From positions 372,001-436,000 of the forward strand of contig NZ_PQFZ01000002.1 in the NCBI RefSeq assembly GCF_002917105.1: DNA of 64,000 bases, in the 5' to 3' direction. Both the position numbers and the translations under genes were made by a program. Under the pieces are notes generated by a model. The model ran no database searches. It was not told where the DNA came from and saw only the letters and a program-made list of their open reading frames with translations. Below, in pieces: positions 24,893 through 32,698 of the stretch; positions within the stretch are counted from its first letter, which is position 1, and every line of letters begins with the position of its first letter. The stretch comes from Allobosea psychrotolerans. GTDB lineage: Bacteria; Pseudomonadota; Alphaproteobacteria; Rhizobiales; Beijerinckiaceae.

Positions 24893-25700
24893 GCGTGCCG
24901 CGCAGCGCGAAGCTGCCATAGTCGAGCTTGATCGCGCCGGTCACGCCATTCTCATAGAGCTCGAAGGAAATGGTGTAGGATGGCGTGGTCTCGCCGGAAT
25001 CGACCTTGAAATAGGAGATCGACACCGGCCAGCGCGCCAGCCTCTCGAACTCCGGACGCTGCAACGGCGCCTCGGAAGGCTTGGTCTCGATCCGCTTCCC
25101 GATGACCGAGAGCGTGTCATAGACTTCCTTGCCGCTATTGGCGCCGTCATAGAGGCGCACATTCAGCGTGGTCTTGCCGGCACGCGCCGCCTCGATCACC
25201 GCCTTCATCTGCGCGTTCGGGAACAGGGCGTCCGTCGTCTGTCGCACCGTCTCGGGCTTGGGCGCGCTGAGCTTGATCTCGTAGCCGCCACCGGACTTCT
25301 GGACCGAGCCGTCGACGATCTCGGCCGGCGCACCGCCCGCCGAGCTTTCGGTCTTGAAGCGGTAGCTCGCCCCGTCGCCTGCCTCGAAGCTCGTCGTGCG
25401 CGCATCGATGGTGCGCGGACCGCCTTCGCTGCTGCTGACCTGCGTGACCTGGCGGAAGGAGAGCGCATACCCCTCGCAGGCATCGCCGGTGAAATCGAAG
25501 GCGATGCGGCCGCGCGCCGCCTCGATGCTGGTGGCTGGTTTGTCGTCGTCGAGCACGAGGTCGTAGACCGCGCGATGGGGCGCCAGGACCACGCGCCCGG
25601 CCGATTGAGGCTGGGCCGAGGCGCCGACGCTCGCCAGCACGGCGACCGTGCTCAGGATACTCGCCAGGGTATTTGCAAGGCCAAATCCGTTCATGCTCAT
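24849..25700 (-). CDS. eipB: EipB-family periplasmic envelope integrity protein
   Basis: This 283-aa protein has a signal peptide (cleavage near ASAQP) and the DUF1849/EipB beta-spiral signature: HRAVYDLVL, the GDACEGY cysteine (C75), and a C-terminal cysteine at C281 that pairs with it in Brucella EipB. EipB maintains the cell envelope in the periplasm, and its family partners include TPR proteins. ATG at residue 3 is an alternative start. Its 3' end overlaps dinB by 44 bp in the opposite direction. Confidence 0.85.
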   Translation of the reverse strand: MSMNGFGLANTLASILSTVAVLASVGASAQPQSAGRVVLAPHRAVYDLVLDDDKPATSIEAARGRIAFDFTGDACEGYALSFRQVTQVSSSEGGPRTIDARTTSFEAGDGASYRFKTESSAGGAPAEIVDGSVQKSGGGYEIKLSAPKPETVRQTTDALFPNAQMKAVIEAARAGKTTLNVRLYDGANSGKEVYDTLSVIGKRIETKPSEAPLQRPEFERLARWPVSISYFKVDSGETTPSYTISFELYENGVTGAIKLDYGSFALRGTLTRLDLLPQQDCAK

Positions 25701-25883
25701 GACACTTGCCGCTCTGCTGGAGGTTGACCGAATCTAGGTGCATTGCAGCAGTGGCGCAAACAAGGCGTAAAGCCGCAGTCGCGAACGCCGGCCCGAGCCG
25801 CCTTGCACACATATCGCGGCTGCTTGCGGCTTGCCCGGCCATCGGCCATGAAGGTTTTATTCCATCGAGCCGGAGGCCGCCCC

Positions 25884-26354
25884 ATGAGCGCAATCGAAGC
25901 CAAGCTTGCCGAACTCGGCATAACCCTGCCCGCGCCGGCCGCGCCGGTCGCGAATTACGTGCCCTATGTCATCACCGGCAAGCTGCTGGTGATCTCCGGC
26001 CAGCTCTGCTTCGACCTCGATGGCAAGCTTTCCGACAGCCACAAGGGCAAGCTCGGCGCCGAGATCTTCAACGAGGCCGGCATCGAGGCGGCGCGGCTCT
26101 GCGCGATCAATGTGCTGGCGCAGGCCAAGGCTGCGCTCGGCAATCTCGACCGGATCACCCGCTGCGTGCGCCTCGGCGGCTTCATCAATGCGATGCCGCA
26201 TTTCGCTGGCCTGCCGGCGATCATGAACGGCGCCTCGGATTTGATGGTCGAGGTACTCGGCGACAAGGGCCGCCATGCCCGCTCGACCATCGGTGTCGCC
26301 GAACTCCCGGCCGGCGCCGCCGTCGAAGTCGAGGCGATGTTCGAGATCGCGTGA
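25884..26354 (+). CDS. RidA/YjgF-family protein
   Basis: This 156-aa protein begins MSAIEAKLAELGITLP with CGGAGG upstream. The conserved SGQLCFD and RCVRLGGFINAMPHF segments place it in the larger YjgF/chorismate-mutase-like subgroup. RidA relatives deaminate reactive enamines, but this subgroup often lacks the key arginine. It is the first gene of a tightly coupled series; the GDPD gene start shares one base with its stop. Confidence 0.85.
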   Translation: MSAIEAKLAELGITLPAPAAPVANYVPYVITGKLLVISGQLCFDLDGKLSDSHKGKLGAEIFNEAGIEAARLCAINVLAQAKAALGNLDRITRCVRLGGFINAMPHFAGLPAIMNGASDLMVEVLGDKGRHARSTIGVAELPAGAAVEVEAMFEIA

Positions 26355-27118
26355 TGGCGCGGCTCGCGACATCCGGACTCGGCTGGCTCGTCGCCCGGCC
26401 GATCGCGCATCGTGGCCTGCATGATGCGAAGATCGGGGTGATCGAGAACAGCCTGTCCGCAGCAGAGGCCGCCATCGCCGGCGGCTTCGGCATCGAATGC
26501 GACGTCCAGCTCAGCGCCGACGGCGAGGCGATGGTGTTTCACGATTTCGTGCTCGACCGATTGACGGCCGAGACCGGGCTCGTCAACGAGCGGAGCGCGC
26601 AGGCGCTGGCAAAGATCACCCTGAGGGGCAGCAGCGACCGCATTCCGACGCTGAAGGGCTTTCTCGATGCGGTCGCGGGACGTGTGCCGCTGGTGATCGA
26701 GGTCAAGAGCCGCTTCGATGGTGCTCTCGCTTTGGCGCAGCGCACGGCCGAGATCGTCAGCCAGCGCTCCGGCCAGCCGATCGTGCTGAAATCCTTCGAT
26801 CCCGTGATCGTCACGGCATTGCGCGAGCTCGCACCCGGCATCCCGCGCGGAATCGTGGCGATGAACGACTATTCCTATCCCGACTACGACCATCTCGACG
26901 CCGTCCAGAAACATGCGCTGGCTAATCTGCTGCATTTCGGCGAGAGCCGGCCTGATTTTTTGTCCTGGAAGGTTGCTGATTTGCCGAGCGCGGCTCCCTA
27001 TCTCTGTCGGGAGGCGTTGGGCTTGCCGGTGATGAGCTGGACGGTGCGCAACGCGCAGGATCGCGAGCGGGCCGCATTGCATGCCGACCAGATGGTCTTC
27101 GAGGGCTTCAAACCTTGA
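26354..27118 (+). CDS. glycerophosphodiester phosphodiesterase
   Basis: This 254-aa GDPD-domain protein has IAHRGLHD (catalytic His-Arg), ENSLSAAEAAI, GIECDVQLSADG and MVFHDFVLDRLT, as in UgpQ. It would hydrolyse glycerophosphodiesters to glycerol 3-phosphate and an alcohol. There is no signal peptide, so it is cytosolic. I chose ATG 26354 because it is coupled to the RidA-like gene (TGATG); the frame remains open upstream through that gene. Confidence 0.9.
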   Translation: MARLATSGLGWLVARPIAHRGLHDAKIGVIENSLSAAEAAIAGGFGIECDVQLSADGEAMVFHDFVLDRLTAETGLVNERSAQALAKITLRGSSDRIPTLKGFLDAVAGRVPLVIEVKSRFDGALALAQRTAEIVSQRSGQPIVLKSFDPVIVTALRELAPGIPRGIVAMNDYSYPDYDHLDAVQKHALANLLHFGESRPDFLSWKVADLPSAAPYLCREALGLPVMSWTVRNAQDRERAALHADQMVFEGFKP

Positions 27119-28371
27119 GTGTTGACGGGCGCGACGACCTCAGGGTGCGCGTCGCGACGTCATTGAAGACCGTCCCCGCCGCCGCATGGAACGCCTGCGC
27201 CAACCCGTTCGCGTTGCGCGCCGCCATGGCTGCGACCTCCCCGGCTTCGACCTGCCAGGATGCCGCTTCCGCATCAGTGATCGACGAGGACAATCCCTTC
27301 GTCTCGCATGCCTTCCTGCTCGCCCTGGAGGAGAGCGGCTGCGTCGGCAGGCGTTCCGGCTGGTCTCCGGCCTATCTGCTGGTCGAGGATGCGCAAGGCA
27401 CGCTGCTGGCGGCGGCGCCGAGCTTCCTCAAGAGCCACAGCCAGGGCGAATATGTCTTCGACCATGCCTGGGCCGACGCCTATGAGCGCGCCGGCGGGCG
27501 CTACTACCCCAAGCTCCAGCTCGCCGCGCCCTTTACCCCTGCGACCGGGCCCCGCCTGCTGGTCGCTGACGGCCTTCGCTCCGACGAAGCCCGCGCCGGG
27601 CTGATCGCCGGGCTGGAGGCGTTGCGCGGGCAGGCGAACGCCTCCTCGGTCCATGTCACCTTCGTCCAGGAGCCCGATATCACAGCGCTGCGCGAGGCCG
27701 GCTATCTGGAACGGCACGACCTTCAGTTTCACTGGCGCAACGAAGGCTTTGAAACCTATGACGATTTTCTAGGAACGCTGGCCTCGCGCAAGCGCAAGGC
27801 GCTGAAGCGCGAGCGGCGCGAGGCGCTCTCGGCCGACATCACGGTGGAGGTCCTGACCGGTTCCGACCTGACCGAAGCCGTCTGGGACAACTTCCATTCC
27901 TTCTACGAGGATACCGGCTCGCGCAAATGGGGCCGGCCCTATCTCAACCGCGCCTTCTTCTCGGCCGTGGGGGCGGCGATGGGTGATCGCATCGTGCTGG
28001 TAATGGCCAGGCGCGCCGGCCGCTATATCGCCGGCGCGATCAATTTCCGCGGCGCAAACACGCTTTACGGCCGCAACTGGGGCTGCATCGAGGACCACCC
28101 CTTCCTGCATTTCGAGCTCTGCTATCATCAGGCGATCGACTATGCGATCGCCCACAAGCTCACTCGCGTCGAGGCTGGCGCACAGGGCGAGCATAAGCTC
28201 GCGCGCGGCTACCGGCCGGTGGTGACACGCTCGCTGCATCATCTTGCCGATCCCGGGCTTCGCCGCGCCGTCGCCGCCTATCTCGTCAATGAACGCCAGC
28301 ATATCGCGCAGGCGCAGGAGGCGCTTGCAGCGGAAAGCCCCTTCAGGAAAGGCGGGGGCGCCGATGACTGA
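27115..28371 (+). CDS. DUF482/COG3146 GNAT-like N-acyltransferase family protein
   Basis: This 418-aa protein starts at TTG 27115, overlapping the GDPD stop. It contains NPFVSHAFLLALEESGC, YYPKLQLAAPFTPATGPRLL and the GNAT-like region KRERREALSADI...RWGRPYLNRAFF, ending with YRPVVTRSLHH. These mark DUF482, a family with two GNAT-like halves related to peptidoglycan/FemAB transferases. The substrate is not known. A proteobacterial gene order RidA-GDPD-DUF482-HIT is common in this group. Confidence 0.88.
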   Translation: MSVDGRDDLRVRVATSLKTVPAAAWNACANPFALRAAMAATSPASTCQDAASASVIDEDNPFVSHAFLLALEESGCVGRRSGWSPAYLLVEDAQGTLLAAAPSFLKSHSQGEYVFDHAWADAYERAGGRYYPKLQLAAPFTPATGPRLLVADGLRSDEARAGLIAGLEALRGQANASSVHVTFVQEPDITALREAGYLERHDLQFHWRNEGFETYDDFLGTLASRKRKALKRERREALSADITVEVLTGSDLTEAVWDNFHSFYEDTGSRKWGRPYLNRAFFSAVGAAMGDRIVLVMARRAGRYIAGAINFRGANTLYGRNWGCIEDHPFLHFELCYHQAIDYAIAHKLTRVEAGAQGEHKLARGYRPVVTRSLHHLADPGLRRAVAAYLVNERQHIAQAQEALAAESPFRKGGGADD

Positions 28372-29149
28372 GGCTGCTTCCGCGGGTAGCGCCAGCCTCT
28401 TCTGCGACGATTCCGAACTCGGCTATCGCCGCAGCCTCTCGGATTTCTCGGTGCCGCTGACGCTGGATCACAGCTATCGGCTCGCCCATCTGCCGCTCGT
28501 TGCGCCGAACCACCCGCGTGTCATCCCGCGGGTGGAGGGCAAGTTCTACGAGAGGGGGCGGCATCCGCCGGTTTTCTCGCTTGTCCTGCCGGTTCGCGAC
28601 GAGGCCTTGCGAGGGTCTGCCGCCTTTCTCGCTCTGGAGGCTGAGATCAAGGCCGCCCCCTTCGCCGCCAAGATCGCCTGGGATATCCTGCCGCGCCGCA
28701 AGGACAGGCTGCACGCGACGATCTGCGGCGCGCTCGGAACCGGTGCGGGGGCGACCATCGCGGACGAGACGCGGCGGGCGCTCCGCACGATCCCCTCTTT
28801 CGCTGTCGAACTGCGCGGCCTGTTCTCGGGCAGCGTCAATCGTGGCCGGCTCTATCTTGCCGCCTATCCGGAACAGCGCGACGGCATGAACATGCTGCAA
28901 GCCGTGCAGCAGGCCTTCGGACGCTCGCCTGGCGATCTCTGGCTGGTCGGCCTCTACAATCTGACGGACGACCTCGATGCCGGGGAGACCGCGGCGCTGG
29001 CGGACATCGTGATGCGCTGGTGGGACCGCCCCCTGCTGCGTCTCGAGGCCACGGCGTTTGAAATCCTCGGCGCCTGCGACGATCTCGTGCTCGACAGCGT
29101 CGTCGAGGAGGTTCTGCCGCTTGCGGCTGCGCGCATCGCCACGGGTTGA
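28364..29149 (+). CDS. conserved protein of unknown function, 261 aa
   Basis: The ATG at 28364 overlaps the DUF482 stop by 8 bp and is preceded by GGCGGGGG. The protein is soluble, with VAPNHPRVIPRVEGKFYERGRHPP near residue 50 and a single DRLHATICGALG segment recalling one H-x-T motif of 2H phosphoesterases. I cannot find a second such motif, so no function is assigned. Its tight coupling suggests action with the acyltransferase-like protein. Confidence 0.7.
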   Translation: MTEAASAGSASLFCDDSELGYRRSLSDFSVPLTLDHSYRLAHLPLVAPNHPRVIPRVEGKFYERGRHPPVFSLVLPVRDEALRGSAAFLALEAEIKAAPFAAKIAWDILPRRKDRLHATICGALGTGAGATIADETRRALRTIPSFAVELRGLFSGSVNRGRLYLAAYPEQRDGMNMLQAVQQAFGRSPGDLWLVGLYNLTDDLDAGETAALADIVMRWWDRPLLRLEATAFEILGACDDLVLDSVVEEVLPLAAARIATG

Positions 29150-29207
29150 CGGCACGGCGGGCGAGCCACAGTTTGCGCTCTCCCGCCTCCAGCATGCCGG
29201 TCCCGTC

Positions 29208-29636
29208 ATGAGCGCCTACGATCCATCCAATGTCTTCGCCAAGATCCTGCGCGGCGAATTGCCCTCGCACACGGTCTATGAGGACGCCGACACTATCGCC
29301 ATCATGGACATCATGCCGCGTGCCGACGGGCATGTCCTGGTCGTTCCCAAGGCCGCCTGCCGCAATGTCTTCGATGCGCCCCCCGAGGCGCTGAAATCCG
29401 TCGCCCTTAGCGTCCAGACGCTGGCGCGAGCGGTGAAGTCAGCCTTCAATGCCGACGGCGTCACCATCCAGCAATTCAACGAGGCGGCCGGCGGGCAGGT
29501 CGTGTTCCACCTGCATGTCCACGTCATGCCGCGCTTCGATGGCGTTGCGCTCAGGCCCCATACCGGCGCCATGGAAAAGCCCGACGTGCTGGCCGCCCAT
29601 GCCGAAAAAATCCGGGCCGCGCTAAAAAATCTCTGA
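29208..29636 (+). CDS. HIT-family hydrolase
   Basis: This 142-aa histidine-triad protein has the catalytic HLHVHVMP motif (H-x-H-x-H) and N-terminal NVFAKILRGELP. It is a cytosolic nucleotide phosphoramidase/hydrolase of the HINT branch. I chose ATG 29208; the frame extends upstream through unrelated sequence. It is the last gene of the RidA-to-HIT series and lies 58 bp after the previous stop. Confidence 0.9.
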   Translation: MSAYDPSNVFAKILRGELPSHTVYEDADTIAIMDIMPRADGHVLVVPKAACRNVFDAPPEALKSVALSVQTLARAVKSAFNADGVTIQQFNEAAGGQVVFHLHVHVMPRFDGVALRPHTGAMEKPDVLAAHAEKIRAALKNL

Positions 29637-29640
29637 GCGA

Positions 29641-29667
29641 TGTCACAACCACGGACGCTGTCTCGTC
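29641..29667 (+). promoter_or_regulatory. ECF41 sigma-factor promoter
   Basis: TGTCACA (29641-29647), a 16-bp spacer and CGTC (29664-29667) exactly match the published ECF41 promoter TGTCACA-N16-CGTC. It lies 31 bp before the start of the carboxymuconolactone decarboxylase-like gene and drives that gene and the ECF41 sigma factor gene after it. Confidence 0.9.
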
Positions 29668-29698
29668 TTGCATTCATCGAACCCCGATGGAGACCAAG

Positions 29699-30163
29699 AT
29701 GACCCAACGCCTCAACGCCCTGCAGCTTGCGCCTGCAGCCATCAACGCCGTATTGGGCGCACAGAACTACGTCGAACAAAGCGGGCTGGAACACAGCCTG
29801 CTCGAACTGGTGAAGATGCGCGCCTCCCAGATCAACTCCTGCGCCTATTGCCTGCATATGCATGCAACCGACGCCCGCAAGGCTGGTGAAACCGAGGCGA
29901 GGCTTTATCTGCTCAGCGCCTGGGAGGAATCGGAACTCTACACCCCGCGAGAGCGCGCCGCGCTGGCCTGGACGGAGGCGCTGACACGGCTTTCCCAGGG
30001 CGCCCCGAGCGACGAGGCCTTCGCCGAATTGCGTGAGCATTTCAGCGAGGTCGAATGCGTCAATCTTTCAGTGGCGATCGGCACGATCAACCTCTGGAAC
30101 CGCATCAATGCCGGCTTCCGCACCCGGCATCCGCAGGACCGCAGCCGACCCGCCGCCGCATGA
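29699..30163 (+). CDS. carboxymuconolactone decarboxylase/AhpD-like protein
   Basis: This 154-aa protein has the CMD/AhpD core ELVKMRASQINSCAYCLHMH with the redox CxxC and nearby His. It probably acts as a peroxide- or thiol-linked reductase. I chose ATG 29699, which has GGAG at an ideal distance; ATG 29687 would add four residues. It is the standard ECF41 partner class, and its stop overlaps the sigma factor start by 4 bp. Confidence 0.9.
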   Translation: MTQRLNALQLAPAAINAVLGAQNYVEQSGLEHSLLELVKMRASQINSCAYCLHMHATDARKAGETEARLYLLSAWEESELYTPRERAALAWTEALTRLSQGAPSDEAFAELREHFSEVECVNLSVAIGTINLWNRINAGFRTRHPQDRSRPAAA

Positions 30164-31077
30164 TCGCAAGACCAGACAGCCCATCCAGCAACGCGTTCGA
30201 GCAGCACAGGCCATTCCTGATCCGGTTGGCCTACCGCATGCTCGGCTCGGTCAGCGATGCCGAGGACGTGGTGCAGGATACCTGGCTGCGCTGGCACGAG
30301 GCCGGACAGGACGACATCGTCAACCCGCGCGCCTATCTGGCGCGCGTGGTGACGCGGCTCTGCCTCGATCAGATGAAATCGGCCCGCAGCCGGCGCGAAT
30401 TCTATGTCGGAACCTGGCTCCCGGAGCCGATCGTCGAGAGCATCAGTGGCGACGAGCCGGTGGATGATGAGCTCGATGCGCCGATCGCGCTGATGCTGGC
30501 GCTGGAACGGCTCTCGCCGCTGGAGCGGGCCGCTTTCCTGCTGCACGACATCTTCGATATCGGCTTTGCCGAAATCGCCCGCATGCTGGAGCGCAGCGAG
30601 GCCGCCTGCCGCCAACTCGCCACGCGGGCGCGCCAGCATGTCCGGCTCGACCTTCCCCCGCGCAACAGCATCTCACGCGAGGAGGCGGCGCGCTATGCCG
30701 AGGCCTTCTTCAAGGCCTCGCATCAATCTGACCCGACCCTGCTGCAGCAACTGCTCGCGCGCGATGTCGTCCTGCACAGCGACGGCGGCGGCAAGGTGCC
30801 GGCCTCGATCAACCAGATCTTCGGCCTCGACAAGGTCGCACGCTTCTTCGCGGGCATCGCCCAGAAAATCGCAAGGCTCGGTCTCTCGACCACGCGCTAC
30901 GAGCCCGTGATGATCAACGGCTTGCCGGGTTATGTCAGTCTCGAACGCGGCGATACCCTGCAGGCGACCGCGCTCGATATCCGCGACGGCCTGATCCAGG
31001 CCATCTATGTCATCCGCAACCCCGACAAATTGCGGCATATTTCGCCGCCTGTCGGTTCAAATGACGGCTCCCTCTAG
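30160..31077 (+). CDS. sigJ: ECF41-family RNA polymerase sigma factor (SigJ-like)
   Basis: This 305-aa sigma factor has sigma2 (HRPFLIRLAYRMLGSVSDAEDVVQDTWLRW), sigma4 (LSPLERAAFLLHDIFDIGFAEIARML) and a C-terminal SnoaL-like extension. The extension contains the DGGGK motif (SDGGGKVPA) and a terminal NPDKL motif, both hallmarks of ECF41, where it replaces an anti-sigma factor by autoregulating activity. Its promoter lies upstream of the CMD gene, forming a positive loop. The inducing signal is unknown. Confidence 0.93.
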   Translation: MIARPDSPSSNAFEQHRPFLIRLAYRMLGSVSDAEDVVQDTWLRWHEAGQDDIVNPRAYLARVVTRLCLDQMKSARSRREFYVGTWLPEPIVESISGDEPVDDELDAPIALMLALERLSPLERAAFLLHDIFDIGFAEIARMLERSEAACRQLATRARQHVRLDLPPRNSISREEAARYAEAFFKASHQSDPTLLQQLLARDVVLHSDGGGKVPASINQIFGLDKVARFFAGIAQKIARLGLSTTRYEPVMINGLPGYVSLERGDTLQATALDIRDGLIQAIYVIRNPDKLRHISPPVGSNDGSL

Positions 31078-31180
31078 AGCGCTTTCGAGCGAAGTGGCCA
31101 CCGGTTCGCGTGAAGAAAACGTGATAAAACAAAGGGATAGGGCAATTGAACGATCCAGTTTGATCGGAAATCGCTCTAGA
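31073..31180. repeat. 108-bp RIME-like intergenic repeat
   Basis: Perfect terminal inverted repeats TCTAGAGCG (31073-31081) and CGCTCTAGA (31172-31180) flank a segment containing GAGCGAAGTGGCCACCGGTTCG and GTGATAAAACAA. The interior matches the copy at 39839-39945. It begins inside the last codons of the ECF41 gene and ends in the first bases after the azlD stop, filling the convergent intergenic space. Such elements are typical of Rhizobiales. Confidence 0.8.
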
Positions 31181-31532
31181 TCAGCAGCCACGCCCCGGCG
31201 ATCAGCGTCGCCTCACCCGCGAGCACGGCGAGCATCACCCTGCGCCGGTCGAAGAGCATGATCGCCAGCGCGACAGCGAGCGCACCGATCCGCAAGCCCA
31301 GTGGCGCCGCCGCCAGGGCGCCCGGCGGCACGATGATCAGCTTGGCGACGACCCCGGCCAGGAGCGCGGTCGCGACCGACCTCACCCATTCAAGCACTGG
31401 CGATTCAGGCGGGATCCGCCGTGCGAAGGCAACCGCGAGCCAGCGCCAGATCTCGGTCGGCAGCACGGCAAAGAGCAGCAAGGCGAGATAGGGCCAGTAG
31501 GCGCCGTCCAGGCCGGGAATCGGCGGCGTCAT
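31176..31532 (-). CDS. azlD: AzlD-family branched-chain amino acid exporter small subunit
   Basis: This 118-aa membrane protein with about four hydrophobic segments begins MTPPIPGLDGAYWPYLALLL and has the AzlD core LPTEIWRWLAVAFARRI. It forms a branched-chain amino acid efflux system with AzlC. The ATG at 31532 overlaps the azlC stop by 4 bp; the frame running on upstream is within azlC. The stop is inside the end of a RIME-like repeat. Confidence 0.88.
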   Translation of the reverse strand: MTPPIPGLDGAYWPYLALLLFAVLPTEIWRWLAVAFARRIPPESPVLEWVRSVATALLAGVVAKLIIVPPGALAAAPLGLRIGALAVALAIMLFDRRRVMLAVLAGEATLIAGAWLLI

Positions 31533-32254
31533 GCGGCCCTCCCGCGCCTGCGGCCAATCAGGAAGGCGATGCTCCCGGCGATCACTCCGGCGACGATCAG
31601 ATCGAAGCCGCCGCCGATGAAGCGGTCGCAGATCGGCGCCAGCGCAAGGCCCAGCACCATGGCCGCAATGTCGCCGCGATGCCGGATGCCGGCCGCCAGC
31701 GAAACCAGGAAGAAGATCGGCGTCAGGCAGAGCAGCCCCGCCGCGAACGGAATCGGCAAGGCGTTGACGAGGTAGTAGCCGGAAAACGTCCCGATCGAAC
31801 TGACGGCCATGCAGGTGTTGGCGAAGCCGAGGAAATAGGCCACGCGCTGCGGCGGCGGCACGGCGGGCAAGCGCCGCAGACCCTCCGTCCAGGCCGTCAC
31901 GGCGACATAATGCGACAGCACTAGCTGAAGCCAGACGCTTTGCCCGGGCCGGCGCAGCAGGGGCAGGATCGCGACCGTCATCGGCAGGAAGCGCAATGAG
32001 GCGAAACCGATCGCGATCGCAATCGCGCTCCAGGCCGCGCCGGCGGCGATCGAGGCGAAGAAGATCACCTGCGACGGCCCGGCCCAGACCAGCATGGTCG
32101 ACAGCACCGCGACCTCGACGGGATAGCCGACATCCCGGGCCAATGAACCGATTCCGACAAGCCCGAAACCGACCACCCAAGCCGGCAGGGAGAGCGCATC
32201 GCGCATGCCGGCCAGCGCCACACGCTGCCAGCTCCAATCGGCCGATACGCTCAT
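31529..32254 (-). CDS. azlC: AzlC-family branched-chain amino acid exporter large subunit
   Basis: This 241-aa inner-membrane protein has about six hydrophobic segments and the AzlC sequences AWVVGFGLVGIGSLARDVGYP and STMLVWAGPSQVIF. I chose ATG 32254 (MSVSADWSWQRVA); a longer frame adds 14 residues of poor family similarity. It pairs with AzlD, and an export role is inferred from Bacillus AzlCD and E. coli YgaZH. Confidence 0.9.
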   Translation of the reverse strand: MSVSADWSWQRVALAGMRDALSLPAWVVGFGLVGIGSLARDVGYPVEVAVLSTMLVWAGPSQVIFFASIAAGAAWSAIAIAIGFASLRFLPMTVAILPLLRRPGQSVWLQLVLSHYVAVTAWTEGLRRLPAVPPPQRVAYFLGFANTCMAVSSIGTFSGYYLVNALPIPFAAGLLCLTPIFFLVSLAAGIRHRGDIAAMVLGLALAPICDRFIGGGFDLIVAGVIAGSIAFLIGRRRGRAA

Positions 32255-32421
32255 GAAGGGATGTGCACGCCTGCCCGATAGCCGCCGAGGGACCATACAG
32301 CCCCCGCTATGACACGGGCGCTGCGAGCGTTCTAACCCGCACGGTACGGCAAACCGATATCCGGCGTCGCGCGGTCAGCCCTGCGTCGGCTGCAACGGGC
32401 CGAAAGCCGGACGGCGAGATC

Positions 32422-32694
32422 TCAGCGGCCGCCCTTCATGACGATGCCGATGAGCTCGTTGCCGAAATCGATCAACTCCTTCGGCACGCCGCCAACCGCC
32501 TTCACGCCGAGATAGATCAGGTAGACGAAGGCCGGCACGAGAATCCAGCCCAGGATCTCCTCGAACAATTTGCGCCGCCGCCGGCGCTGCTCGCGCTTCT
32601 CGAACCAGCCGAGCTTCTGCTTGCGCGCCGGAGGCTCCGGCGCGGTTTCCGGCGCCTGCGCCAGAAGGGGGGCGGGTTTTCGCTTGAACCACAC
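32422..32694 (-). CDS. small membrane protein downstream of clpA, 90 aa
   Basis: This protein has a basic coil rich in Arg/Lys (KQKLGWFEKREQRRRRRKLFEEIL) followed by one hydrophobic helix (ILVPAFVYLIYLGVKAVGGV). The ATG is 4 bp after the clpA stop on the same strand, so it is co-transcribed. I do not recognise the family. It could be a membrane anchor or substrate partner of ClpAP, which is inference only. Confidence 0.7.
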   Translation of the reverse strand: MWFKRKPAPLLAQAPETAPEPPARKQKLGWFEKREQRRRRRKLFEEILGWILVPAFVYLIYLGVKAVGGVPKELIDFGNELIGIVMKGGR

Positions 32695-32698
32695 GGTC

